Assembly (NCBI GenBank): GCA_036269075.1 | Contig: DATASX010000045.1 | Span: forward strand, 1-64,000 | Length of the DNA: 64,000 bases | From: Sporichthyaceae bacterium | Lineage (GTDB): Bacteria > Actinomycetota > Actinomycetes > Sporichthyales > Sporichthyaceae | Direction: 5' to 3' | Shown: positions 7,365 through 16,608 of the stretch, piece by piece | Position numbering within the stretch: position 1 is the first letter of the stretch | How the letters are laid out: every line of letters starts with the position of its first letter | Position numbers and translations under genes: made by a program | The notes under the pieces: generated by a model | The model's input: only the letters and a program-made list of their open reading frames with translations | Databases searched by the model: none | What the model was told of the DNA's origin: nothing

Positions 7365-8028
7365 ACGGCGCGGCCTGAACGGCGTGGCTGGCCCGACACG
7401 CCGCGTTTCCGTTGTATTTCAGGACCCATTGCCGCCGACGGCTACGGTGAACCGGATGCCCCAAGGAGCGCCGCCTGGATCCCGCAGATCACGAGCGGCT
7501 GCTGACCGATGCCTCGGGCTTCCCGCTGATGCTGGGAACGTTCGAGGCGAACACGCGGGTCTCCTGCAATTCAGTGGCGTCGGGCGGACCGCCCGGGCGA
7601 GGCCCAGGTGAACGGTTCGATCTTCGCCCGCCAGGTCGCCGACCTGCCGATCGAGGAGTCGACGTAGCCGAGGCGCTGCGCGATACCGGTGAGCAGGGCG
7701 ACGACCGTCTTCGTCTGGCTCCAGTTCTGCCTCGGGACCCGGTCGAAGAGCGGATCGACGCGAACCACCCGGGGGAGCTCGGCTTCCGGCCCCTCGGTCG
7801 CGGCCACAGGTACTCCGCCCCCGCGGGCAGCGAGGCTAGGTCCTCGATGCGGAGCATTACGTTATCCCAGGACCACCGGATCGCCGACCCGGGCGAGTCA
7901 GACCTTTTCGGCAGGCTGCGCGGTTGCCTGACCGAGGAAGATGATTTCCGTGTCACGGTCCAGGGGCAGGCTTCTGCGGCGTGGCTCGACTGGTCGTGCG
8001 GTGGTCGGGGTTGGGATGGGAGGCTGCG
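7365..8028. other. Spacer with a serine-hydrolase remnant
   Basis: Only decayed coding sequence is visible here, on the minus strand (see 7571-7807). Flanking minus-strand frames continue to look protein-like in short patches (for example DATELQETRVFASN near 7545) but are broken by frameshifts. Confidence 0.4.
7571..7807 (-). pseudogene. Serine beta-lactamase/esterase-like remnant
   Basis: The frame contains NWSQTKTVVALLTGIAQRLG followed by YVDSSIG. This matches the SxxK active-site block (here S-Q-T-K) and following helix of class C beta-lactamase-related serine hydrolases. The YxN and HxG blocks and the rest of the enzyme are not in this frame. Neighbouring frames hold further protein-like scraps, so it is a frameshifted remnant. 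Confidence 0.5.
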
Positions 8029-8775
8029 GTGGAGCAGCGTGGACGGGTTCGGGTCGAGGTCAGCGCGAAGCGGGTGCGCGCCTACCTCGGCGGTCAACTG
8101 GTTGTCGACTCCCGCGCCACCAGGATGGTCTGGGAGAGACCCCAATACCCGACCTACTACTTCCCCGGCGGCGACGTCCACGCCGGCCTCGAGCCGACCG
8201 GGAAGAGCGAGCACTCCCCCTCCCGTGGTGCCGGCGAACGCTACGACGTGCGGGTCGGGTCGAACACCGCGCCCGAGGCGGCGCTGCGCTACCCGGACTC
8301 CCCCATCGAGGAACTGCGCGACCTGGTCAGACTCGACTGGGCGGCCATGCACGACTGGTTCGAGGAGGACGAACCCGTGTACGTGCACCCCCGGGACCCC
8401 TACACCCGTGTCGACGTGCTCGCCTCCTCCCGCCACGTCCGCATCGAGGTCGACGGGATCACCGTCGCTGAATCAGATCAGCCGCGCATCCTGTTCGAGA
8501 CGGGCCTACCGGCCCGCTACTACCTGCCCCTGACCGACCTGCGACAAGACCTCCTGACCCCGTCCCGGTCGCGGACGCAATGCCCGTACAAGGGCACGGC
8601 CGACTACTGGAATCTCGACCTCGGGGCGGCGACCCACCCCGACTTCGTCTGGACCTACCGGTCCCCGCTGCCGGAGAGCCAGAAGATCGCCGGGCTGGCC
8701 TGCTTCTACAACGAGAAGATCGACCTGTACCTGGACGGGGAACTGCAACCGCGGCCGCGCACCCACTTCACCTGA
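8029..8775 (+). CDS. Tandem DUF427 protein
   Basis: About 248 residues containing two copies of the DUF427 fold. Each copy has a strand-turn such as VRVEVSAKRVRAYLGGQLVVDS or VRIEVDGITVAES, followed by a WERPQYPTYYFP-type motif (second copy ILFETGLPARYYLP). The C-terminal half carries the typical NLDLGAATHPDFVWTYRSPL and CFYNEKIDLYLDGEL blocks. I chose the GTG at 8029 because GGGAGG lies 5 bases upstream; an in-frame GTG at 7981 lacks this. The family is widespread in actinobacteria and its biochemical role is unknown. Confidence 0.85.
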   Translation: MEQRGRVRVEVSAKRVRAYLGGQLVVDSRATRMVWERPQYPTYYFPGGDVHAGLEPTGKSEHSPSRGAGERYDVRVGSNTAPEAALRYPDSPIEELRDLVRLDWAAMHDWFEEDEPVYVHPRDPYTRVDVLASSRHVRIEVDGITVAESDQPRILFETGLPARYYLPLTDLRQDLLTPSRSRTQCPYKGTADYWNLDLGAATHPDFVWTYRSPLPESQKIAGLACFYNEKIDLYLDGELQPRPRTHFT

Positions 8776-8815
8776 AGCTCGGACTCCGGGACTCGCACCC
8801 GATGCGTCAGATCGA

Positions 8816-9007
8816 GTGACCGACCCGACCCAGGCCACCAGCCCCGAAGCAGAAGCCGAATCGATCGACATTGAACAGATCCGGTACGGCGCGACGCTTC
8901 GACTGGTGGGCTTCTTCCGGTTCGCCGTCTTCTTCGGCCATGTCCTGGAGGTGCTCGTCGGGATCTACGGAGAGGTCCGGCAAGAACGCTTCCCGGATGA
9001 AGACTGA
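8816..9007 (+). CDS. Small hypothetical protein with hydrophobic segment
   Basis: A 63-residue protein starting at GTG 40 bases after the DUF427 gene. It has an acidic N-terminus (SPEAEAESIDIEQIRYG), a hydrophobic stretch (LVGFFRFAVFFGHVLEVLVG, about residues 30-49) and a charged tail. It may be a peripheral or single-pass membrane peptide co-transcribed with the DUF427 gene. Family not recognised. Confidence 0.55.
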   Translation: MTDPTQATSPEAEAESIDIEQIRYGATLRLVGFFRFAVFFGHVLEVLVGIYGEVRQERFPDED

Positions 9008-9313
9008 CACTGCCGGTCGCGCTGCCGCCCCAGGTGTAGTGCCCACGGACCTGGGTGACGCGTTTCTATGTTCTGGCGAGGGCCTGCGGTGAGGTGTGGC
9101 TGTCCTGACCGACAATCCTCGGCGTAGCGCTTATCGCCGGCCGCGGCGACCGCCGCGACGAAATCGACCGGGCCGTAGGACCGCAAAGCGTCTTCGCTTG
9201 CTGCCTGAAGGTTCGCCTGTGCCGCGGGAGGTTGTGGGTGGGGCCGATTCCGTGCAGGCGAAACGGGGCGCGGGCGCTGCCTGTCAGCCCCGTGCCGGGG
9301 AGCGGCGGTCGGG
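9008..9313. other. Spacer between convergent genes
   Basis: About 300 bases. A minus-strand frame has one protein-like patch (LRSYGPVDFVAAVAAAG, near 9130-9180) but no clear start or family. I do not call a gene. Confidence 0.3.
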
Positions 9314-9898
9314 TCAACGGCCTGGGGGTCCGGGCTGGGCTGGGGCGCAGACGCCCTGGGGCGGGGCGGATGGGTTCTTCGATCCCTTGCCGACCCGGTA
9401 GGCCGTGTCGCAGTAGAAGGGCCCGGCCGCATCGTCGGAATCCCTGACCGGGACGGCGACGGTCGCCACGGCCTCCGTCACCGCAGCTCCGCCGTGTGCG
9501 CATGTGGGGTGCTTCAGTTCGAACTGGAAGGCCCCCTCGTCCCGGCCCTGCACGTCCTTGGGCAGCGGGTTCTCCCACGCGAGCCGCGTGCCACTTGGCA
9601 AGTTGTAGAAGCGGTAGGCGACCGAGGTGGCATCCGGCTCCCCGGCACGGGCCGGCGTGCTGGTGACCTTCCCGCCCTTGAAGACGATCGTGTAGGCCGT
9701 GTTGCGGTCCTTGCCCGTGCCACTGTTGCCGATGTAAGTGGTTGTACCGCCCGGATCCAGCCAATCCGTCAGCTTGGTGCCACACCCCGCGCCGCCCTGC
9801 GCCGTGACCTGCGGCAGAGGGATCAGGCCGACTGCCAGGACACCGACAACGAGACCGCCACCGCGACAGTGTCGCCGTGCTCGAAGGCTGCGGGTCAT
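9314..9898 (-). CDS. Secreted protein of unknown function
   Basis: A 194-residue protein with a Sec signal peptide (Arg-rich start, hydrophobic GGLVVGVLAVGLIPLPQV, cleavage near VTAQG, about residue 34). The mature part is a compact domain with paired cysteines (GCGT early, PTCAHG and FYCDTAYR late) and a Pro-rich C-terminus. No catalytic motif is recognisable. Its content of Gly, Thr and aromatic residues suits an extracellular beta-rich domain. Confidence 0.75.
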   Translation of the reverse strand: MTRSLRARRHCRGGGLVVGVLAVGLIPLPQVTAQGGAGCGTKLTDWLDPGGTTTYIGNSGTGKDRNTAYTIVFKGGKVTSTPARAGEPDATSVAYRFYNLPSGTRLAWENPLPKDVQGRDEGAFQFELKHPTCAHGGAAVTEAVATVAVPVRDSDDAAGPFYCDTAYRVGKGSKNPSAPPQGVCAPAQPGPPGR

Positions 9899-10253
9899 GT
9901 GTTCGCCCCTCCCCGGGCCGGGCGTGCGGATCCGAATCGCGCCGCCCCTACCCGCGCCCCGGTGTCACCAAACGACGCATCAGGAGCCTGGAACTCCCCG
10001 ACAAGCCTCTTGGGTGGGCTCCCTGCGACTACAGGTGCGGTCGACGTGTTGCGTCCGCACCGTGAAGTGACTACCGGTCAGATCGGTCAGGCCCCCGGGC
10101 CACGCGGATTGCACGCAGTACGGAACCTGTGAGGAGGAGAGGAAATCACTGACTTACCGTCAGGTCGTCCGGTCAGCAGATCGCCGCCGGCGTGCACCGA
10201 GAGGCACTCCTCAGCTTTTGCGCTCCCGGCAGATTTCTCGGACCTGGGAGACG
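9899..10253. other. Spacer with TGACG-type palindrome
   Basis: Holds a near-perfect palindrome, CTGAC-TTACC-GTCAG, at 10149-10163 and no convincing gene. Confidence 0.4.
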
Positions 10254-10460
10254 TCAACCGGCACTCGGCTGCGTTCGGCCCGGGGCGCAGCGGTGGATCA
10301 GGAACAGGTCGCCCTCGTGGCCGCCGTCGGCCTCACAGACCTCGCGTTCGGTCGGCGAGGAAGGCCCGGGCGCCCAATCGCCGAAACGGTAAAGGGAACC
10401 GAGGCCGAGAACTACGGGCACGATCACGACGCCTACCACGAGAATTCGCCGCCGGGCCAC
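10254..10460 (-). CDS. Small membrane-anchored or secreted protein
   Basis: 68 residues from a GTG complementary to 10458-10460, preceded by GGGGAG. An ATG at 10496 is an alternative. An Arg cluster is followed by a hydrophobic helix (ILVVGVVIVPVVLGLGSLY), then a short exported domain with two cysteines (REVCEADGG ... IHRCAPG) that could form a disulfide. Function unknown. Confidence 0.5.
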   Translation of the reverse strand: MARRRILVVGVVIVPVVLGLGSLYRFGDWAPGPSSPTEREVCEADGGHEGDLFLIHRCAPGRTQPSAG

Positions 10461-10789
10461 TGTTCTAACTCCCCAATCAGACCGCCGTGAGGCCATCGGC
10501 AGATGGTCCTCGCACGCGTCGACCCCCCTGGTTACCGATGAATCTCGTAGTCGTGAACAACCGCCAACCGCTGCTGCCTGGGACCGGCCGCGGGCCGGCC
10601 CAGGTCCACCGTCCTTGCGTGGAGGCGGTTCGAGGGCCGATGCGCCCCGGACCGGGCTGCATGAGCGCGAGCACCGTCGACCATGGGTTGTCAGGAACAG
10701 GCCGCCTTCGCAACCACGTTGGTGCCCACGATGCGTGTAAGGCCTCGCGGGGCGGAGTGGGCGCGTACCGTGGGAGCGGGGGTGGGCTG
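10461..10789. other. Upstream region of the nitric oxide synthase gene
   Basis: About 330 bases with no supported gene. Long plus-strand reading frames extend upstream of the synthase but are Arg/Pro-rich and lack homology. Presumably contains its promoter. Confidence 0.35.
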
Positions 10790-11875
10790 GTGTTCGCGGA
10801 GGCGGAACGTTTCCTGAGGTTGTTGTACGCCGAGCGGCCGGAACTTGGCGAACCTGGACCACGCGTCGACGAAGTGCGTGCGCAGATCGAGGCGACCGGC
10901 ACGTACGTGCACACTGCGCAGGAACTCGCTCACGGTGCGCGGTTGGCGTGGCGGAACAACACCCGGTGCATAGGCCGGCTCTACTGGCGCAGCCTGATGG
11001 TGCGCGACCGTCGGCACGTCTCGGAGGCACGGCAGGTCTTCGACGAGTGTGTCGAGCATCTGCGGCTGGCGAACAACGGCGGAAAGATCCGCCCGATCAT
11101 CACCGTTTTCGCCCCCGACACCTCGCAACTGGTCGGTCCGCGGATCCACAACGACCAACTCGTGCGCTACGCCGGCTGGTCTGTACCGGACGTCGGGCGG
11201 GTTGGCGATCCACTGACCGTCGGCCTGACCGGCCAGGTGGAGAAGCTGGGCTGGCGCGGAGCAGGGACCAGATTCGACTTGCTGCCCCTGATCGTCGAGT
11301 CCGCGGACGGCACCGTGCTGTGCGAAAAGCTACCGACCGACGCGGCGCTCGAGGTGCCGATCACGCATCCGACCCTGTGGTGGTTCACCGGGTTGGGACT
11401 GCGCTGGTACGCGGTTCCGGCCATCTCGAACATGGACCTGGTCATCGGTGGGGTCACCTACGGCTGCGCCCCGTTCAACGGCTGGTACATGGGAACCGAG
11501 ATCGGGGCCCGCAACCTCGCCGACGTCGACCGCTACGACATGCTCCCCCGCATCGCCGAGAAGATGAAACTCGACACCCGCTCCGAGCGAACCTTGTGGA
11601 AGGACCGTGCCCTGCTCGAGCTGAACGTTGCGGTGCTGCACTCCTTCGAACGAGCCGGAGTCACCATCGTCGATCACCACACGGAGGCCAAGCGGTTCCT
11701 CGCCCATCTGGACAAGGAACAGCGCGACGGCCGCCCCACCCCCGGTGACTGGTCCTGGCTGGTACCACCGATGTCGCCCGCCACCACCGGGGTCTTCCAC
11801 CGCTACTACGACCCACGCGAGCGCTCTCCCGCCTTCGTCCCGCGCGGCTCCGGTTGCCCGGCCTTCCACGACTGA
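10790..11875 (+). CDS. nos: Bacterial nitric oxide synthase oxygenase
   Basis: A 361-residue heme enzyme that oxidises arginine to citrulline and nitric oxide using tetrahydrobiopterin or tetrahydrofolate. The heme thiolate motif WRNNTRCIGR places the ligand at Cys60. The substrate-binding Glu lies in WYMGTEIGARNL (near Glu237), preceded by the conserved NGWYMG and followed by a DRYDMLP helix. The C-terminal WSWLVPPMSPATT...FHRYY block matches the pterin/dimer region. I chose GTG 10790 because it gives the length usual for bacterial oxygenase-only enzymes. No reductase gene is adjacent, as is usual for this class, which borrows cellular reductases. Confidence 0.95.
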   Translation: MFAEAERFLRLLYAERPELGEPGPRVDEVRAQIEATGTYVHTAQELAHGARLAWRNNTRCIGRLYWRSLMVRDRRHVSEARQVFDECVEHLRLANNGGKIRPIITVFAPDTSQLVGPRIHNDQLVRYAGWSVPDVGRVGDPLTVGLTGQVEKLGWRGAGTRFDLLPLIVESADGTVLCEKLPTDAALEVPITHPTLWWFTGLGLRWYAVPAISNMDLVIGGVTYGCAPFNGWYMGTEIGARNLADVDRYDMLPRIAEKMKLDTRSERTLWKDRALLELNVAVLHSFERAGVTIVDHHTEAKRFLAHLDKEQRDGRPTPGDWSWLVPPMSPATTGVFHRYYDPRERSPAFVPRGSGCPAFHD

Positions 11876-12401
11876 GCGCACCCTGCCCGAGTCACCCATC
11901 CGGCATCCGCCATCCGGTGGCACTTGTTCACAAACGTGTGACGGCGGAGCAGCGGCCGAACACCACCGCCGGGCCCGCTACTGGCGCCAGCCGGATCGGC
12001 GTCGTCGCCGGCACACGACTTCCTCAGTCGGATGGGGGTGTACGTCCCATCGACGCTCCCCCCATCCGACCTGCGGCGCAGGCGGGCCCCGGTCCGCCTG
12101 CGCCGACCGCGCCCGCGTGGCACGGCGGGCAGCGGCGGCCTGCTCCCGGATGGCCGCCGCAGATCCACGGTGCCCGCGACGTGTTTCCGGGGCACTTCCC
12201 ACCTGTGAAGACTGCGCTGCGATCAAGACGCGGTACCGGTCGCACCGGCAGGTACAGTCGCAACCGTCGTCTGACGTACTGTCACTTCTGTGCCGGGTCG
12301 ACGCTGAGACTCCCCTGGCGACCGGGCTGCCGAGCCGGCCCGGTGCGGTGATCGAGGTTCGTCGGGTGTGGTCCGCAGCGCCGGGCCCAGGCGGGGGCGA
12401 G
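11876..12401. other. Spacer after the nitric oxide synthase gene
   Basis: No supported gene. A near-perfect TGACG-type palindrome lies at 12272-12284 (one arm mismatch). Confidence 0.4.
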
Positions 12402-12962
12402 TCAGGTCCGCGGACCGGTGCCCCGCAATCGCCGGGCGACGATTTCCGGCAGGTCGTCGCGGCGGATCCCCACCTGTGGCGTGGCGAGGAATGCGGTGGC
12501 CATGCCGGGAAAGGTCACCGCCACGAGCCGGGGCAGGTCCCGGTCCGGTATCAGGGCGGCTGCGATCTCAGCCAGGACGCGACCGGCGCGGGCGCGGCTC
12601 AGTTGCGGATAACGAGGTCCGGGGCTGAGGTAGGCGGCCGCGAGTTCGTCGAACAGCGCCCGGCGGGCGGGGGCGTGGATCCTGCGGTCGGTCTCGATCG
12701 CATCGGTCAGAACTTCGGCGTGCTCCCGGCGGGCCGGGTCGAGATCGGTCCGGGCCAACAGACTGGCGCGGACGGCGTCGGCGTGGAACTGGATCCCGAG
12801 CACGTGCTCGATGATCCGCTCGTCGGTGACCGCGAGGGCACCGGCGCTATACATGTGCCGTTCCCAGTAGGGGTCGTCGATCAGTAACCGGCCGAGTTCC
12901 CGGACCCGGTCGGTCCGCACCGCGAGCGTGGGGTCGCCGGTCGCCGTCCACAGTTCCGACAA
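12402..12962 (-). CDS. Hypothetical helical protein
   Basis: About 186 residues from a TTG complementary to 12960-12962 with GAGGGAG 8 bases upstream; longer frames upstream are Arg/Pro-rich and look non-coding. The sequence is strongly helical and natural (VRELGRLLIDDPYWERHMYS, later IETDRRIHAPARRALFDEL). It has no catalytic motif, signal peptide or membrane segment. Family not recognised. Confidence 0.6.
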   Translation of the reverse strand: MSELWTATGDPTLAVRTDRVRELGRLLIDDPYWERHMYSAGALAVTDERIIEHVLGIQFHADAVRASLLARTDLDPARREHAEVLTDAIETDRRIHAPARRALFDELAAAYLSPGPRYPQLSRARAGRVLAEIAAALIPDRDLPRLVAVTFPGMATAFLATPQVGIRRDDLPEIVARRLRGTGPRT

Positions 12963-13573
12963 GAGGACGCTCCCTCGAACCGTGCACCGAGACGCCCCGG
13001 CTCCCCGATGCAAGGCCTGCACCTGAGAGCCGGGGCCGGGCAGGGTTGCCGTCCGGGCGCCCTGACTCGCCCACCGGGTGTCCCTTCTCGACAACGCTTC
13101 CACTCGCGGCCGGTGCTCAGGGCACGGCCTGGTGAAACCTTCCGCACACCGAGGGCAAGGCGTCCGGGCCGTCGTGACGGGCGCTACGGCGAACCCGCGG
13201 CCCAAGCGCACGACAGCAGCAGCTTCCGCCGGCCGGCCGCCGAGGCCCGGCCTCCAGGTGCGGCAGAAGGGGGCACGCGGCGTGTCGCCGGCTGGTTCCG
13301 ACCACCGACGATGCAGGCCGCGCGGTGCAGAACTGTTCACCGGCCCGACATGCTCCCGCGACACGACGCCTCGCGCTTCGTCGGAATCCTGCCCACATCC
13401 CGAGGGTTCTCACGGCTCGATCGGAGGCGTGTCCGCGGACACGGTGGCAGGTCCAGGATTCGAAACCTGGCAAGCCTTCGCGGCGGACTTACCGGACGTC
13501 GCCGTACCTCGTCCGACTTGCGGGTTCCCATCCCTGCAAGCGATTTGGGCGCGAATTAGGACATGAATCCCCG
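12963..13573. other. Spacer, decayed
   Basis: No supported gene. A tRNA T-arm-like palindrome (CCAGG-N8-CCTGG near 13451-13468) is present but no other tRNA parts accompany it. Confidence 0.35.
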
Positions 13574-13589
13574 CCGACAGCCGGCGGCC

Positions 13590-13804
13590 TGCCGCTGCAG
13601 TCCTTCGCGACGAACCAGATCTGGCTCGAGCCGACCCGCCTCGCCACCGAGCTGCTGGTCTGGACCCGGCTGCCGGCCTGGGGTGGCGAACCCGCCCATC
13701 GCTGGGAACCCAAACGCTTGCGCCTACGGCTTGTCACCGTCGCCGCCCGGGTGATCACCACCGGCCGCCGCAAGATCCTGCGCCCGAACCAACGATGGCC
13801 CTGA
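13590..13804 (+). pseudogene. IS1380-family transposase C-terminal remnant
   Basis: The frame reads LPLQSFATNQIWLEPTRLAT, then ELLVWTRLPAWG and WEPKRLRLRLVTVAARV. This is the conserved end of IS1380-family transposases (F-x-x-NQ-x-W-L, LLAWT, EPKRLRLRL). Only about 70 residues remain; the DDE core and both inverted repeats are not visible. Confidence 0.75.
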
Positions 13805-14013
13805 CCCGAACCCGGCGCCGGAGACCGACAGCGACCACGAACCGATCAGCGCCACCGACCGCCGGGCCGCACGACACCCGCCGGCTCACGAAAGATCGCG
13901 GTCAGGAGGCCGGGACACACCGTCGGAACCCTTGTCCTGCCGCACTTCTGGGGAAGTCGCGAGTCGGCTGTGCCCGATGAACGATTTCGACGACGACAGG
14001 CGCCCAGTCGTTG

Positions 14014-14511
14014 CTAGGTCCGCCCGTCGTCCTCCTGGGCCTCGAAGAGCGCCGCCTGATCGCCACTCGAGCGGTCCTCCCAGTCCGCGTGAAGGGTGGG
14101 GTACCCGGCCTCCCGCATCGCCTTCAACACAGCCCGGTCGTCGTCCACGACCACACCCACCATCCGACCCCTGGCCAGCCCGTCGAGCAGTCGTACCTTC
14201 ATCCGAGCAGCCGGTCGACGTTCACCGTCCGGGCGCATCACAAGCGGGTGCCCACCAAGGCCCCACCGGTCCAGCCACCGTTGCGTGTCCCGCCGCATCC
14301 GGCTGGGACGACCGGTCAGAAACACCACGTCATGGTCCTGCGCCAAGCGCAGGACGAGGTCAATTCCCGCGGGATGTGGCGGATCGAGGACGGCCGCATG
14401 AAAGAACGCGTCCCAATCCTTCACCCGGCCCGACAGGAGAGGGAGTCTGTGCCGAACGTCCGCGACGACTCCGTCGATGTCGACGACCGCCAGCGGAAGT
14501 CCCTCGCTCAT
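14014..14511 (-). CDS. HAD-superfamily phosphatase (polynucleotide kinase 3'-phosphatase-like)
   Basis: A 165-residue protein. Motif I is VVDIDGVVADVRHRLP near residues 8-23 (DxDG form). Motif II is VVFLTGRPSRMRRDTQRWL near 62-80. The late motif VVVDDDRAVLKAMREAG carries the acidic pair. A (D/N)xDG...RHRL start with a TGRP motif is typical of small HAD proteins related to the phosphatase half of T4 polynucleotide kinase. The exact substrate is not determinable. The start was chosen at the ATG just before the motif I strand; further upstream the frame is Arg-rich and unlikely to be coding. Confidence 0.78.
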   Translation of the reverse strand: MSEGLPLAVVDIDGVVADVRHRLPLLSGRVKDWDAFFHAAVLDPPHPAGIDLVLRLAQDHDVVFLTGRPSRMRRDTQRWLDRWGLGGHPLVMRPDGERRPAARMKVRLLDGLARGRMVGVVVDDDRAVLKAMREAGYPTLHADWEDRSSGDQAALFEAQEDDGRT

Positions 14512-14862
14512 CACCGCGGCCGTGTCGCCATGCGGCAGAGGACGCCCACGTTCAGCGCTCCTGGCACGACCGGCCGACCTCTTCATCGCCCGCAACCAAA
14601 CCACGGGAGACGAGGCGACGCCAGCCGAATTCCATGGGCTGCGAATCGGCGAAGGCCGGCTCCGCTGCGCAGCAATCCGGATCGGCTTTGCGGCCCGCGA
14701 AGTAGTTGTGCCCCGAGGAAGCCACGCCTGGATCCGTCAGTGACCTTCGTGGCCGAGTCAGGACACCTGGTCGAGCCCGGGCCGGTTGCCCTTCTGCCAA
14801 AGCGCCTCTCGGCGGTCCCGGTCGTGGAAGGTGTCTGGGACGAAGGCCGCTCCGGTCGTTCC

Positions 14863-15179
14863 AGCGACAACGGGATGGAGCTCCGGCGGCTGTGGACCCA
14901 GGCCGGGCACCAGGTCTCGGCGCTCGGACGTGAGGGCGGAGATGCCGCCGGGTCCGATGTCCTGGTGGTAGCGGTACCGTCGAGCGCCATCCCCGAAGCG
15001 CCGGCGGCCCTCGCCGGCACGACGGGCCTGCCGACGGCGAAGTCATTCAACACCAACTTCGCGGCGGCGTACGAGTGCCTCGCCAAGGAGCCGATGCCGC
15101 CGAGCAATCTGTTCGCGTGCGATCCGCCGGTCCGGGACCCTCGCCCACGAGGTCGGTCCGTTCTTCTGCTGCTACGGGC
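14863..15179 (+). pseudogene. NADPH:F420 oxidoreductase-like remnant
   Basis: The frame reads LRRLWTQAGHQVSALGRE, then DAAGSDVLVVAVPSSAIPEA and KSFNTNFAAAYECLAKEP. These are successive pieces of the Rossmann domain of NPD/F420 reductases (normally GRLWAEAGHEV, DVVLVAVP, KAFNT). The glycine-rich GxGxxG loop and the C-terminal half are missing and spacing is irregular. No stop separates the remnant from the LtrA gene, so an 828-codon frame spans both. Confidence 0.6.
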
Positions 15180-15228
15180 GGCCGGGCCAGCTCTGACCTC
15201 TTCGCGTCCCCCGACTAGCATCTCGGCG

Positions 15229-16497
15229 GTGCGGATCGCGGTGTTGCGCAGGCAGGGCGCCGAGCGGGCTGTCCACCCGCTCGAGTTGTTCTTCGACCTG
15301 GTCTACGTATTCGCGATCGGTCAGCTGTCGCAGCACCTGCTCGATCACGTCGTAGTGCGTACCGGCGCCGAGACCGTGATCATGACTCTGGCGGTTCTCT
15401 ACGCGTGGTACATGGTCGCCTGGGCGGCGAACTGGCTCGACCCCGACAGACTGCCGGTGCGGCTGCTGCTGATCGGGCTGATGTTCGCCAGCCTGCTCAT
15501 GTCGGCCGGGATCCATGCCGCCTTCGAAGGGCGGGCCTGGTTGTTCGTCGCGGGCTATCTGCTGATCCAGGTGCCGCGTTCGGTATTCCTGATCGTCGTT
15601 CTGCGCGGGAAGCAGCTCGGCGCACATTTCGTCAACGACCTGACGTGGGAAGTGCTCGCCGGAGCGCTCTGGATCGCCGGGGCGATCGGCGACGGCGACT
15701 TCCGACTCACGATCTGGGGTGCCGCGGTGGTCGTGACCTACGTCGGAGTCTCGTGGCTGCACTGGTTGCCCGGACGGGGTCGCGCGATCGACCTGGCCCA
15801 TACCGAGATCGCGGCCATGCACCTCGTCGAGCGGTTCCGGCTGTTCTTCATCATCGCGCTGGGCGAGACGGTGTTGACCATGGGCAGCGCGTTCACCCAC
15901 GCCCCCTTCGAACCCGAGCGACTGGTCGCGCTGTCGGTCGGGTTCACCGGAACCGTCGCGTTGTGGTGGTGCTATTTCCACCGCGCCGAGCGCATCGGTG
16001 TCGAGTTGGCCGAGCAGGACGACCAGGCCGGCACGGTCGGCTGGTTGGGTACCTGGACGCTCACCGTGATGGTGCTCGGTCTCGTCGGCATCGCGGTCGG
16101 CGACGAGTTGGCGATCGCCCACCCCCGCGACGGCTCGACGCCGGGTTTCGCGCTCATCACCTTCGGCGGGCCGGCCCTGTTCCTGATCGCCCAGACCTTC
16201 TTCCTCCGCGCGACGCTGGGCCGCGTGCCCCGGTCCCGACCGTTCGGCGTGATCTTCCTGGCGGTCCTCGGCCTTGTCACCGGGCCGCTCGCGTTGATAG
16301 GCGGAATCATCTGCTCGACCGCGGTGCTCGTCGCCGTGGCCCTGACGGATTCGTTGCAGGAGGGCCGGCACTCGCCGACGGCACGAGGCTCGGCCGGCAC
16401 ACCCGCCGGCCGGAACCAGCTCACGGCCCGCGGAACAACAGCCGATCCTCGGTACGGTCCGGCAGCGGCCGACAGGGACGTGCTCGGGAGCGCCTGA
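15229..16497 (+). CDS. ltrA: LtrA-family membrane protein
   Basis: A 422-residue integral membrane protein of the low-temperature-requirement A family. The hallmark N-terminal block VHPLELFFDLVYVFAIGQLS lies near residue 13, a second conserved stretch (HLVERFRLFFIIALGETVL) near 195, and at least nine hydrophobic segments span the rest. I chose GTG 15229, just before the conserved block. Family function is unclear; members are common in soil actinobacteria. The TGA stop codon is part of a perfect TGACG-N3-CGTCA palindrome. Confidence 0.88.
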   Translation: MRIAVLRRQGAERAVHPLELFFDLVYVFAIGQLSQHLLDHVVVRTGAETVIMTLAVLYAWYMVAWAANWLDPDRLPVRLLLIGLMFASLLMSAGIHAAFEGRAWLFVAGYLLIQVPRSVFLIVVLRGKQLGAHFVNDLTWEVLAGALWIAGAIGDGDFRLTIWGAAVVVTYVGVSWLHWLPGRGRAIDLAHTEIAAMHLVERFRLFFIIALGETVLTMGSAFTHAPFEPERLVALSVGFTGTVALWWCYFHRAERIGVELAEQDDQAGTVGWLGTWTLTVMVLGLVGIAVGDELAIAHPRDGSTPGFALITFGGPALFLIAQTFFLRATLGRVPRSRPFGVIFLAVLGLVTGPLALIGGIICSTAVLVAVALTDSLQEGRHSPTARGSAGTPAGRNQLTARGTTADPRYGPAAADRDVLGSA

Positions 16498-16507
16498 CGG
16501 TTCGTCA
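16495..16507. repeat. TGACG-N3-CGTCA palindrome, copy 4
   Basis: Perfect arms around GTT. It begins exactly at the ltrA stop codon, in the spacer between ltrA and a convergent hydrolase gene. Confidence 0.7.
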
Positions 16508-16608
16508 CTTGCGCTGCGTCGCCGGGTTCGCAGGGTCGAGTCGTGTCCCACCGGTCGTCGGGCCGTGCGCGTCCGCGCCCGACGCATGGTGCCGGTCGGC
16601 ACCGACAT

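Noticed and set aside
13437-13475. T-arm-like palindrome CCAGG-N8-CCTGG suggesting a tRNA
   Set aside because: The loop is one base too long and no D-arm, anticodon arm or matching acceptor strand is present.
15172-16608. A 478-codon minus-strand frame over ltrA
   Set aside because: Antisense shadow of a clearly recognised membrane protein gene; composition is Arg/Gln/Asp-rich and unnatural.
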